Below, one piece after another: positions 7,458 through 15,246 of a stretch of 22,634 nt of DNA (positions are counted from its first letter, which is position 1; the number at the start of each line of letters is the position of its first letter). The notes beneath the pieces were generated by a model, which was not told where the DNA came from, did not search any database, and saw only the letters and a program-made list of their open reading frames with translations. A program made the translations under genes and the position numbers. This DNA is from an uncultured Porphyromonadaceae bacterium (GTDB lineage: Bacteria > Bacteroidota > Bacteroidia > Bacteroidales > Muribaculaceae), in assembly GCA_900544305.1 (NCBI GenBank), contig UQUV01000044.1, forward strand, positions 1 through 22,634, written 5' to 3'.

Positions 7458-8660
7458 TTATCGTTTTTTAGAGTTTGAGATATAGTCAACACAAGTGTTG
7501 ATGAGTACTGTTATAATGAAAAGTATAACTCCGAGCAAGAACAATGACTGGTAGTGTGCGCTGCCGGCCGGAGCCTCGCCAAGTTCTGCGGCAATGGTGG
7601 CCGGAATTGTTCTTAACGGTTCAAAAAGTGATGTCGGCATAACGGCTGCATTTCCGGTCACCATCAGTACAGCCATTGTTTCGCCTACGGCGCGGCCGAT
7701 GCCCAAAACTACTCCGGATGCAATCCCTGAAGACGAGTAGGGCATTACCACATTTTTTATTGTCTGCCATTTTGTGGCTCCAAGTGCCAAACTTGCTTCG
7801 CGCATACTGCGCGGACAGTTTCTCATCGCATCTTCGGAAACCGAGATAATGGTTGGTAGTGCCATGATGGCTAAAACCACACTGCCGGCTATCCCAGATT
7901 CGCCTACGGGAAGGTCAAAAACTTTCTGAAGGAAAGGAACAATGACAACAAGGCCAAAAAAGCCAAATACAACAGAGGGGATACCGTTGAGCAGTTCAAT
8001 GACCGGTTTTAGAAAATTGCGAACTCGTTCACTCGCTACTTCAGACATATACATTGCCACAGAAATGCCAAAGGGCAAAGCAATAAGAATGGCGAAGAAG
8101 CTAACCCAAAGTGTGCCAAGTATGAGGGGGACAATGCCGAATATTGGTGACGGGGTAGCCGTAGGAAACCATTCTGTTCCTAATAAAACGTCTTTAAGAG
8201 GAATCGTGTTGTTTTGGATAAACTTCAAGCTCTCTTGTCCTGCTACCAGAGATTCCGGTACGAAAGCAATCATTCCCGGTCGTGCAGTGATAAGGGAGTC
8301 GAGCAACAGGCCGGCATTTTCATATTCTTTGCCCAATTGTTCTTCTGTAAACATTTTGTCGAGATGCTCCAGGCGGAATACTTCAATGTTGCGGTTGTCA
8401 CCTCCAGCTTTTTCCCAATTTGTAATATCCCCATCAAAAATTTCTTTGATTTGAACAGCATTGAGTTCATTTACAGGGTTTTCTTTGTTGATAGCAAGGA
8501 CGTATCCATCTTCGATGATTCTTGCATTAAACAATCCGGCACCTTCGGAGAACAAGAATACTATGATAAGCAGAATTACAGCACTTGTTGCAAAACCGCT
8601 GATAGTGAAAATACGTTTGAAAACAGAATCGATGATTTTTCGAATGTTCATTTTTTGCAT
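7458..8660 (-). CDS. pstC: Phosphate ABC transporter permease PstC with PstS-like insertion
   Basis: The C-terminal part (from about residue 155) is a normal PstC permease: NGIPSVVFGFFG, the EAA loop with ASLALGATKWQT, and GRAVGETMAVLM. The protein is 400 residues, roughly 90 longer than classical PstC. The surplus is a block of about residues 53-148 between TM1 (about 20-38) and the second segment, on the periplasmic side. It resembles part of the phosphate-binding protein PstS: ENPVNELNAVQIKEIFDG and ITNWEKAGG align with residues 110-138 of the PstS next door. The phosphate-gripping SSGT loop of PstS is absent from the block. Starts at 8660 and 8651 are both possible; 8660 leaves 2 bases after the pstS stop. 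The insertion is probably an inherited docking lobe rather than a working binding site. Confidence 0.93.
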   Translation of the reverse strand: MQKMNIRKIIDSVFKRIFTISGFATSAVILLIIVFLFSEGAGLFNARIIEDGYVLAINKENPVNELNAVQIKEIFDGDITNWEKAGGDNRNIEVFRLEHLDKMFTEEQLGKEYENAGLLLDSLITARPGMIAFVPESLVAGQESLKFIQNNTIPLKDVLLGTEWFPTATPSPIFGIVPLILGTLWVSFFAILIALPFGISVAMYMSEVASERVRNFLKPVIELLNGIPSVVFGFFGLVVIVPFLQKVFDLPVGESGIAGSVVLAIMALPTIISVSEDAMRNCPRSMREASLALGATKWQTIKNVVMPYSSSGIASGVVLGIGRAVGETMAVLMVTGNAAVMPTSLFEPLRTIPATIAAELGEAPAGSAHYQSLFLLGVILFIITVLINTCVDYISNSKKR

Positions 8661-8662
8661 AG

Positions 8663-9484
8663 TTAGTTGATATTGGGTATAAATCCGCAGTCAAGCGCAA
8701 TTTTTCTTCCTTTATCTGAATTGATGAAATCCAGAAACGCTCGAACTGTGCTTTCTTTGTCAGCATCATAATAGTAATACAATGGGCGGACTACTGGATA
8801 GGTCTTGTTTATTGCCGATTCTACAGATGGTTTGACATACGACTTGTTGTCGTAGGAAATGTCAAGGGCCTTTACGCGTGGATTCAAGTATGCCAGTCCT
8901 ACGTAGCCGATGGCACCTTTGGTTTGGCTGATAGATTGAATAATGGCTCCTGTGGCAGGCATAGACAATACGCTGCTCATGTAGTTTTTGTTGGCTAATA
9001 CGCTTTCTTTGAAGAATTCGTAAGTACCGGATGATGTTTCTCGTGAATATACGACAATGCGCATATCAGGTCCGCCAACGTCTTTCCAGTTTTTTATTTT
9101 TCCTCTGAAAATTAGTTCCAGCTGTTCGCGTGTAAGGCATTTGACTGGATTTGCCGGGTTGACAATTACCGCCAATGCGTCAAATGCGACAATAACTTCT
9201 TTGTATTGTTTTCCAGCTTTTTTCAATTTCATCTTTTCGCTGAACTTGATGGCTCTGGATGACATGGCTATGTCTGTTGTGCCGTCAAGTAACGCAGAAA
9301 TCCCTACACCGGATCCACCTCCGGTGACCGTTATGCTTTGGGTTGGATTTTCATTTAAATAATGCTCGGATAATTCTTGTGTAAGAGGAAGTACAGTATC
9401 GCTACCTTTGATTCTTTGGCCATAAATGCAACACGGAGGAATAGACAATGCAAACAGCATTGCAATAATCAATCTTTTTTTCAT
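8663..9484 (-). CDS. pstS: Phosphate-binding periplasmic protein PstS
   Basis: PstS captures phosphate in the periplasm and delivers it to PstCA. From the ATG at 9484 it has 273 residues: basic MKKR, a hydrophobic core and likely signal cleavage after YG before Q23. That is a Sec signal rather than a lipobox, although two cysteines (CC) sit in the core's end. Ligand-binding elements are GSDTVLPL (27-34), TGGGSGVGI (54-62), MSSRAI and YSRETSSGTYEFF (146-158). The open frame continues upstream to 9637, but those 51 residues precede the signal peptide and cross the promoter, so I reject them. It is the first gene of the operon pstSCAB-phoU. Confidence 0.95.
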   Translation of the reverse strand: MKKRLIIAMLFALSIPPCCIYGQRIKGSDTVLPLTQELSEHYLNENPTQSITVTGGGSGVGISALLDGTTDIAMSSRAIKFSEKMKLKKAGKQYKEVIVAFDALAVIVNPANPVKCLTREQLELIFRGKIKNWKDVGGPDMRIVVYSRETSSGTYEFFKESVLANKNYMSSVLSMPATGAIIQSISQTKGAIGYVGLAYLNPRVKALDISYDNKSYVKPSVESAINKTYPVVRPLYYYYDADKESTVRAFLDFINSDKGRKIALDCGFIPNIN

Positions 9485-9499
9485 TATGGATTTTTTTTG

Positions 9500-9507
9500 C
9501 AAAAGTA
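9500..9507 (-). promoter_or_regulatory. -7 box of the pst operon
   Basis: The minus strand reads TACTTTTG here, matching TAnnTTTG, 15 bases before the pstS ATG. This is the same short-leader layout as proS. No clear TTTG is found 19-21 bases upstream, as expected if an activator helps this promoter under phosphate limitation; that last point is inference. Confidence 0.55.
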
Positions 9508-9616
9508 TTGCCAAAGATTTGTGGAGATATAACAATATTGTTACTTTAATTATTTTAACTAAATCAAGATTGGGAGCGTTTTTCTTCTTGTTTGTAATGG
9601 TTGGAACGGTAAAATG

Positions 9617-9659
9617 CAAACGACGGATGGGAAACAAATCCCACCCGCCGTTTGTGTTT
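9617..9659 (-). terminator. Terminator of spt
   Basis: A 16-step stem pairs 9617-9632 with 9639-9654 around a six-base loop. Two positions are A-C mismatches on the plus strand but become G-U pairs in the minus-strand RNA. The helix is therefore continuous only for the spt transcript, which then runs into TTTT (plus 9611-9614 is AAAA). Confidence 0.8.
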
Positions 9660-9676
9660 TTATGAATGAGTCTGTC

Positions 9677-10864
9677 TTATTTGATGACGCCATATTTGCG
9701 GAAAATCTTTCCGATTTTGTCCAATGCGATGTCAACATGCTCGATAGTGTGTGTGGCCATCAGGCTGAAACGGATAAGGGTGTCGTGTGATGGAACAGCT
9801 GGAGATACTACCGGATTGACAAAAATGCCTTCTTCGAGAAGGTCGCGTGTGATGGCGAATGTTTTGTCATTGTCGCGGATGTAAAGCGGAATGATAGGAG
9901 TGGATGTGTTGCCTATCTCACAACCAATGTTGCGGAAACCATCCAACGCATAATTGGTTACTTTCCAAAGGTTTTCGATGCGTTCAGGTTCGCTTTCCAT
10001 AATGTCAAGTGCGGCACTGGCAGCAGCGGTTGATGCCGGAGTGATACTTGCGCTGAAAATGTATGAACGGGAATTGTGGCGGAGGTAGTTCGCAGTGATG
10101 GAGTCGGTAGCAATAAAGCCTCCCAATGATGCAAATGACTTGCTGAATGTTCCCATAATCAAGTCAACATCCTTAGTAACACCAAAATGGTCGCAAGTAC
10201 CGCGGCCGTTTCTTCCGAATACGCCAACACCGTGAGCTTCGTCAACATATACTGCTGCATTGTATTGCTTTGCAAGACGAACGATTTCTGGCAGGTTGGC
10301 TACGTCGCCTTCCATTGAGAATACACCGTCGGTAATGATGAGTTTCACTTTGTCCGGGTCGCACATCTTTAATTTTTCTTCCAAACTCTCCATGTTGTTG
10401 TGTTTGTATTTGATTTTTTGAGAGAATGAAAGGCGGCATCCTTCGATGATTGAAGCATGGTTCAGCTCATCCCAGAGAATGTAGTCTTCACGACCAGTAA
10501 GACAAGAAGCAACACCTAAATTTACTTGGAAACCGGTAGAGTAGATAATGGCTTCTTCTTTGCCTACAAATTTTGCAAGTCGGTTTTCAAGTGCAACGTG
10601 AATATCGAGTGTTCCATTTAAAAAACGAGAACCCGCACAGCCTGTTCCGTATTTCTTTGTCGCTTCAACAGCGGCTTCAATAACTTTCGGGTGGTTTGTG
10701 AGTCCTAAATAACTGTTGGAACCGAACATTAATACTTTGCGACCGTTAATATAGACTTCAGTATCCTGTTCGCTTTCAATTTTTCTGAAATATGGATATA
10801 CGCCTGCAGCCTTAGCTTTTTGCGGTGCATCGTATTTAGCCAATTTTGCTTGTAGTAGCTTCAT
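9677..10864 (-). CDS. spt: Serine palmitoyltransferase
   Basis: This PLP-dependent alpha-oxoamine synthase condenses L-serine with a long-chain acyl-CoA to 3-ketosphinganine, the first step of bacterial sphingolipid synthesis. From the ATG at 10864 it has 395 residues. The N-terminus MKLLQAKLAKYDAPQ agrees well with my recollection of the Bacteroides enzyme, which separates it from KBL and BioF relatives. Key residues are H136 (NHAS, stacks on PLP), D208 and H211 (DEAH), and the PLP lysine K242 in GTFSKSFASLGGF. The GTGCAGSR loop is present. Another 42 in-frame residues upstream cross the promoter and are rejected. It is monocistronic and diverges from lpxD. KBL is the main alternative, but the N-terminus argues against it. 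Confidence 0.9.
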   Translation of the reverse strand: MKLLQAKLAKYDAPQKAKAAGVYPYFRKIESEQDTEVYINGRKVLMFGSNSYLGLTNHPKVIEAAVEATKKYGTGCAGSRFLNGTLDIHVALENRLAKFVGKEEAIIYSTGFQVNLGVASCLTGREDYILWDELNHASIIEGCRLSFSQKIKYKHNNMESLEEKLKMCDPDKVKLIITDGVFSMEGDVANLPEIVRLAKQYNAAVYVDEAHGVGVFGRNGRGTCDHFGVTKDVDLIMGTFSKSFASLGGFIATDSITANYLRHNSRSYIFSASITPASTAAASAALDIMESEPERIENLWKVTNYALDGFRNIGCEIGNTSTPIIPLYIRDNDKTFAITRDLLEEGIFVNPVVSPAVPSHDTLIRFSLMATHTIEHVDIALDKIGKIFRKYGVIK

Positions 10865-10916
10865 ACGCTTATGGATGTTAAAGTTAAATTCACGAAAATA
10901 TTTCTGTAATAGCATG

Positions 10917-10924
10917 CAAAAGTA
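10917..10924 (-). promoter_or_regulatory. -7 box of spt
   Basis: The minus strand reads TACTTTTG, followed by CA, about 53 bases before the spt ATG. No TTTG is seen at the expected -33 distance, so the promoter is supported only by the -7 element and its position. Confidence 0.5.
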
Positions 10925-10963
10925 GTCATTTAATTGATTAATGGATAAAAAAGAATGTGAAAA

Positions 10964-10991
10964 ATTGCACAAAGGGCTTCTTTTGTGCAAT
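10964..10991. repeat. Inverted repeat in the spt/lpxD divergent region
   Basis: The arms 10964-10975 and 10980-10991 pair through 12 positions (one G-T) around a four-base loop. The core is TTGCACAAA facing TTTGTGCAA. It lies 39 bases upstream of the spt -7 box and 36 bases upstream of the lpxD -33 box, outside both transcripts as predicted. It is thus better placed as an operator than as a terminator. Confidence 0.6.
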
Positions 10992-11026
10992 ATGGCGGTC
11001 TAAATTTGAATCTTTCTTTATAGAAA

Positions 11027-11058
11027 TTTGAGTTAAACATAAAAAAGTAATAACTTTG
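11027..11058 (+). promoter_or_regulatory. Promoter of the lpx operon
   Basis: TTTG (11027-11030), a 20-base spacer and TAACTTTG (11051-11058) match both Bacteroidetes promoter boxes. The start of transcription should be near 11064, about 20 bases before the lpxD ATG. Confidence 0.85.
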
Positions 11059-11082
11059 CAGATAAAATTGTAGAAAAAATAG

Positions 11083-12117
11083 ATGAAACTAACAGCTTTA
11101 CAGTTGGCTGACATTGTTAAAGGAGATGTGGTTGGTGACCCGTCGGTAATTGTCAGTACATACTCGAAGATTGAGGAAGCAGAGCAAGGATCGTTGACTT
11201 TTCTTGCGAATCCTAAATATACACATTATATCTATGAGACACGGGCTTCTGTTGTATTAGTTCGGCGTGATTTTGAACCGGAGCGGGAAATACATGCTAC
11301 GCTCATTAAAGTTGATGATCCCTATGCAACATTGGCTTTTTTGTTAGATTTGGCAAGCAAGACAACTCCTGAAAAGAAAGGTATGGAACAGCCGGTTTAC
11401 ATAGCGGAAGGTGTAGAAATTCCTGAAGATGCCTATGTTGGTGCATTTGCTTATATTGGCAAAAATGTCCGGTTGGGAAAAGGTGTTAAGATTTATCCTC
11501 AATGTTATGTGGGGGATAATGTTACAATTGGAGAAAACACTTGCTTGTATGCCGGTGTAAAGATATATCAGGGTTGTGTAGTTGGCAATCATTGTATCCT
11601 GCATTCAGGTGTAGTGGTTGGCAGCGATGGTTTTGGGTTTGCTCCTCATAACGGAAGTTACGACAAGATTGCGCAGATTGGTAATGTTGTAATTGAAGAT
11701 AATGTTGAGATTGGCGCCAATACAGTAGTCGACCGTGCGACAATGGGGTCTACTTTCATCCGTCAGGGTGTTAAATTGGACAATCTGATACAAATAGCTC
11801 ACAATGTAGAAATCGGTGAAAATACTGTAATTGCCGCTCAAACTGGTGTGGCCGGTTCTACGAAGATCGGAAAGCATAATATGATTGGCGGTCAAGTCGG
11901 TTTTGCTGGCCATTTGAAAATCGGTGACTTTAATCAGTTCGGAGCGCAGTCCGGTGTGCAGTCGAACATCGCTTCCGGAAAAGTGCTTATGGGATACCCT
12001 GCTGTTGAAGGTCGGGGCTTTATGAAGCAGACCGCTTATTTGCGAAAATTGGGTGATTTCTATGCTGAATTCGGCCAGTTGAAAAAAGAAGTTGACAATA
12101 TAAAAAATAATAAATAA
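11083..12117 (+). CDS. lpxD: UDP-3-O-acylglucosamine N-acyltransferase LpxD
   Basis: LpxD adds the second hydroxyacyl chain, from acyl-ACP, to the 2-amino group of UDP-3-O-acylglucosamine in lipid A synthesis. The 344-residue protein has the N-terminal uridine-binding domain (about 1-100), a left-handed beta-helix of hexapeptide repeats (about 105-315, for example VEIGAN, VEIGEN, TKIGKH) and a C-terminal helix. The catalytic histidine is H240 in QIAHNVEIG, equivalent to E. coli H239. The glycine-rich GSDGFGFAPHNG loop is conserved. It heads the cluster lpxD, lpxC-fabZ, lpxA, with 9 bases to the next gene. The ATG at 11083 fits the short leader from the upstream promoter. Confidence 0.96.
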   Translation: MKLTALQLADIVKGDVVGDPSVIVSTYSKIEEAEQGSLTFLANPKYTHYIYETRASVVLVRRDFEPEREIHATLIKVDDPYATLAFLLDLASKTTPEKKGMEQPVYIAEGVEIPEDAYVGAFAYIGKNVRLGKGVKIYPQCYVGDNVTIGENTCLYAGVKIYQGCVVGNHCILHSGVVVGSDGFGFAPHNGSYDKIAQIGNVVIEDNVEIGANTVVDRATMGSTFIRQGVKLDNLIQIAHNVEIGENTVIAAQTGVAGSTKIGKHNMIGGQVGFAGHLKIGDFNQFGAQSGVQSNIASGKVLMGYPAVEGRGFMKQTAYLRKLGDFYAEFGQLKKEVDNIKNNK

Positions 12118-12126
12118 TATTGATAT

Positions 12127-13509
12127 ATGAAACAGTGTACGTTAAAAGACGCATTTGTAGTTAAAGGAAAAGGGTTACATACGGGTTTGGAAATTGAAGC
12201 AACCTTTAAACCTGCACCTGAAAACTTCGGCCGCAAGTTTCTGAGAACAGATATTGAAGGAGCTGAACCTATCGAAGCGGTTGCTGAAAATGTTGTTGAT
12301 ACTTGCCGTGGTACGGTTATTGCGGCTGGTGACGTTAAGGTCTGTACAGTGGAACACTCTTTGGCGGCTCTTTTTGCTGCAGGAGTTGACAACTGCTTGA
12401 TTGAAGTGAATGGTCCGGAAGTTCCTATACTTGATGGCAGTGCGAAAATATTCTGTGAAAAGATTGAAGAAGTCGGTGTTGTAGAACAGAATGAAGAAGC
12501 ACAGGTCTATGTGGTTAGACAACGTACAATTGTCAAGGATGAAGAAACGGGTGCTTCAATCTGTGTTATTCCCGACAATGATTTCTGTGTCGACGTAATG
12601 ATTGAATTCAATTCAGTTGTTTTGGCAAACCAGTTTGCAACATTGGATTCGTTGGATGATTTCAAATCACAGATTGCATCCAGCAGAACATTCGTCTTTG
12701 TTCGTGAAATTGAAGAGTTGGTAAAGCATAACCTTATTAAGGGTGGTGACTTAGATAATGCAATTGTCATTTACGATACTCCGATTGCTCAGACAGAGCT
12801 TGACCGCATTGCCGATATGATGAATGTTCCAAGAAAGAAAGTTACGGAATTCGGCTTTATCAATAATAGTGAATTGACTTATAAGAATGAGCCGGCTCGT
12901 CATAAGTTGCTGGACGTTGTTGGTGACGTGGCATTGATTGGCCGTCGTGTTCAGGGACGTATTATCGCAAATTGTCCAGGTCATAAGATCAACACGACAT
13001 TCTCGAAAAAAGTACGTCGTGAGTTGAAGCGTCAGGATGTTCAACCGCCTATTTATGACCCGAACAAAGAACCGTTGATGGATGTAAACCGTATCCGCGA
13101 GCTTCTTCCGCACCGTTATCCGTTCTTGTTGGTTGATAAGATTATTGAAAAAACTGACAAACATATTGTAGGTGTAAAGAATGTGTCAGGAAACGAGCCG
13201 TTCTTCCAGGGACACTTCCCATCAGAACCGGTAATGCCGGGTGTGCTTCAGGTAGAGGCTATGGCGCAGACTGCCGGTCTGTTGGTATTGAGTGCAGTTG
13301 ATGAACCTGAGCGTTATTCTACATATTTTATGAAGATTGACAATGTCAAATTCCGTCAAAAAGTAGTTCCTGGTGATACATTGATTTTCCATGTGTCGTT
13401 TATGACAGAACTTCGCCGAGGCTGTGCCAATATGAAGGGTTATGCTTTCGTTGGCGACAAGATTGTTTCGGAAGCAGAATTCATGGCTCAGATTATTAAA
13501 AACAAGTAA
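12127..13509 (+). CDS. lpxC/fabZ: Bifunctional LpxC deacetylase / FabZ hydroxyacyl-ACP dehydratase
   Basis: This 460-residue fusion joins two enzymes that compete for the same hydroxyacyl-ACP pool. Residues 1-300 are LpxC, which removes the acetyl group from UDP-3-O-acyl-GlcNAc, the committed lipid A step. Zinc ligands are H77 (VEHSLAA), H259 and D263 (RHKLLDVVGD); the catalytic base region has H286 (PGHKINTTF). Residues 318-460 are FabZ, the fatty-acid elongation dehydratase, with H363 (GHFPSEPVMPG) and E377 (VEAMAQ). The linker (about 301-317) is short. This fusion is known across Bacteroidetes. Both active sites appear complete. Only 3 bases separate the stop from lpxA. Confidence 0.96.
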   Translation: MKQCTLKDAFVVKGKGLHTGLEIEATFKPAPENFGRKFLRTDIEGAEPIEAVAENVVDTCRGTVIAAGDVKVCTVEHSLAALFAAGVDNCLIEVNGPEVPILDGSAKIFCEKIEEVGVVEQNEEAQVYVVRQRTIVKDEETGASICVIPDNDFCVDVMIEFNSVVLANQFATLDSLDDFKSQIASSRTFVFVREIEELVKHNLIKGGDLDNAIVIYDTPIAQTELDRIADMMNVPRKKVTEFGFINNSELTYKNEPARHKLLDVVGDVALIGRRVQGRIIANCPGHKINTTFSKKVRRELKRQDVQPPIYDPNKEPLMDVNRIRELLPHRYPFLLVDKIIEKTDKHIVGVKNVSGNEPFFQGHFPSEPVMPGVLQVEAMAQTAGLLVLSAVDEPERYSTYFMKIDNVKFRQKVVPGDTLIFHVSFMTELRRGCANMKGYAFVGDKIVSEAEFMAQIIKNK

Positions 13510-13512
13510 AAA

Positions 13513-14289
13513 ATGAAACAACCATTAGCATACATACATCCAGACGCCAAGATTCATCCCAGCGTCGTGATTGATCCGTTTGTCACTATTGACAGAAATG
13601 TAGAGATTGGTGAAGGTACAAGAATTGCAAGCAACGTAACTATTCTTGAAGGCGCACGTATCGGCAAGAATTGTAACATATTTCCGGGTGCGGTTATTGG
13701 TGCGATTCCTCAAGATTTGAAGTTTAGAGGCGAAGATACACTTGCGATTGTAGGTGACAATACGACACTGAGAGAATGTGTCACAATCAATAGAGGTACA
13801 GCGGCAAAGGGTAAAACTGTTGTCGGTAGCAACTGTTTGATTATGGCTTATTCGCATATTGCTCATGACTGTGTAGTCGGTGACAATGTTATTATTTCGA
13901 ATGCTACACAAGTTGCTGGCGAGGTGCAGATTGATAATTTTGCCGTAATTGGTGGTGGTACTTTGATCCATCAGTTCTGTCACATTGGACCTCATGTGAT
14001 GATTCAAGGCGGTGCGCTGGTAAACAAGGATATTCCTCCTTATGTAAAGGCTGGTCGTGAACCGATTGCTTACGCCGGAATCAATTCAATTGGTTTGCGT
14101 CGTCGCAATTTTACAAATGAGCAGATTCGCGATATTCAGGAAATTTACAGATACCTGTATCTGTCAGGATACAATAATAGCGATGCTGTAGAACGTATTG
14201 AGGCTGAATTGCCTGCTACTAAGGAACGCGATGAAATCATACTGTTTGTCCGCAATTCACAGCGAGGCATTATCAAAGGTTACATGTAG
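13513..14289 (+). CDS. lpxA: UDP-N-acetylglucosamine O-acyltransferase LpxA
   Basis: LpxA carries out the first, reversible acylation of UDP-GlcNAc for lipid A. It has 258 residues, close to the E. coli enzyme. An N-terminal left-handed beta-helix (about 1-185) is followed by a helical C-terminal domain. The catalytic segment MAYSHIAHDC holds H115 and H118, corresponding to E. coli H122 and H125, and LIHQFCHIGPHVMIQGGA follows as expected. The chain-length residue equivalent to E. coli G173 cannot be settled without alignment. It is the last gene of the lpx operon and is followed by a clear terminator. Confidence 0.96.
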   Translation: MKQPLAYIHPDAKIHPSVVIDPFVTIDRNVEIGEGTRIASNVTILEGARIGKNCNIFPGAVIGAIPQDLKFRGEDTLAIVGDNTTLRECVTINRGTAAKGKTVVGSNCLIMAYSHIAHDCVVGDNVIISNATQVAGEVQIDNFAVIGGGTLIHQFCHIGPHVMIQGGALVNKDIPPYVKAGREPIAYAGINSIGLRRRNFTNEQIRDIQEIYRYLYLSGYNNSDAVERIEAELPATKERDEIILFVRNSQRGIIKGYM

Positions 14290-14310
14290 TCGTTTCATTC
14301 AATGAAATAA

Positions 14311-14358
14311 AGAGAAGAGGCGTATAGGTGGGAAACCATCATGTACGCCTCTTCTTTT
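14311..14358 (+). terminator. Terminator of the lpx operon
   Basis: GAAGAGGCGTA (14314-14324) pairs exactly with TACGCCTCTTC (14344-14354). A few weaker outer and inner pairs add to it, and a run of T follows at 14355-14359. It separates lpxA from the convergent lipoprotein gene. An A-rich left flank may let it work in reverse too. Confidence 0.82.
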
Positions 14359-14373
14359 TATGCTTGTAGATTT

Positions 14374-15246
14374 TTATTTAGCGTCTCCTTTGATATTTGT
14401 AGCTGTTTGCCGTGACTGTTTGCGTGTGATTTGCAATTTACGCATGTAATAAAGCTTCAAGTCTTCTGCTTTCTTCAATTGTGCTTTATGTGTGGCAAAT
14501 GTGTATGTCTCGGCAATCAAATTTTTCGTTTTTGAAGGGAGCGGTAACGAATATTTTTTGCTTCCTACAAATTCCACTTTTATGTCTTTGGCAACATTGT
14601 CGGCTATGAACTGGCAAAGGGTGTCGCAGTCAGCTTTTCTGAAAGTTACCATTTCAACGGGTGTCCCTCCGTCCTTGAAGCGGTAGTTCCGTGCGTTGTC
14701 GTAGGGGACTGCTTCTGTTTCGACAGTTGAATCACCGGCTACGGCACGAAGTTTTGTATGTTTGATACTTTTTCCGTAGAGGGATGATACAAGGTAGATT
14801 TCGCCCATTTCGTTGATCCGTGCTTCAATATTGGTGCGTTTTGTCAAGTTGTCGCCGCTGACATTCTTTGAAACATAATAGCCTTCCACCATATCGGCTG
14901 TCTTCACATATTTGAAATTGTTGGCGAGAGAGTCTACTATCTGTTTGTTGGCAACAATAGCACTGTCGTTTGCAATGCTGTCCAGTATTGTCTGCTTTTC
15001 CACGACGAGCGTTTTGAGGTGCATGGCCTGACGCTGCACATCAATAATGCCCGGATGCTTTTTCATCAAGGAATCAATGGTGCCGATAGCTTCCATATAT
15101 TTTCCGCTGTCATAAAGGCTTTGTGCTTCAGACAGAATATTTTCAGCGTTAACCTGGCTCTCTGATTTGCTGTTTCCGCATGATGTTACGGATATCGCCG
15201 CTGCAAGAAGCAGAATTGCGTATGTATTAGTTAATCCTTTGAACAT
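14374..15246 (-). CDS. Putative lipoprotein of unknown function
   Basis: The 290-residue protein starts with a lipoprotein signal: a hydrophobic core at about 10-19 and the lipobox VTSC, with C23 as the lipidation site. After it, residues about 35-67 look like a single TPR-type helical hairpin (AQSLYDSGKYMEAIGTIDSL). A helical region follows, then a mixed domain (about 110-250) and a basic C-terminal tail rich in K and R. I recognise no enzyme motif. The start at 15246 overlaps the last 20 bases of the rel gene, so translation is probably coupled. A possible role in the envelope, assembled with other TPR proteins, is speculation. Confidence 0.8.
   Translation of the reverse strand: MFKGLTNTYAILLLAAAISVTSCGNSKSESQVNAENILSEAQSLYDSGKYMEAIGTIDSLMKKHPGIIDVQRQAMHLKTLVVEKQTILDSIANDSAIVANKQIVDSLANNFKYVKTADMVEGYYVSKNVSGDNLTKRTNIEARINEMGEIYLVSSLYGKSIKHTKLRAVAGDSTVETEAVPYDNARNYRFKDGGTPVEMVTFRKADCDTLCQFIADNVAKDIKVEFVGSKKYSLPLPSKTKNLIAETYTFATHKAQLKKAEDLKLYYMRKLQITRKQSRQTATNIKGDAK

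Noticed and set aside
7942..8454. 170-residue plus-strand frame opposite pstC
   Set aside because: It lies entirely antisense to a well-supported permease gene; serine- and proline-rich translation is typical of a shadow frame.
9485..9637. N-terminal extension of PstS in the open frame
   Set aside because: It would bury a good signal peptide at residue 52 and would run across the TACTTTTG promoter box.
10865..10990. N-terminal extension of serine palmitoyltransferase
   Set aside because: The family start MKLLQAKL is at 10864, and the extension covers the likely promoter box.
12127..13509. LpxC-FabZ fusion as a novelty
   Set aside because: The fusion is striking but already known to be typical for Bacteroidetes, so I list it as a feature only.
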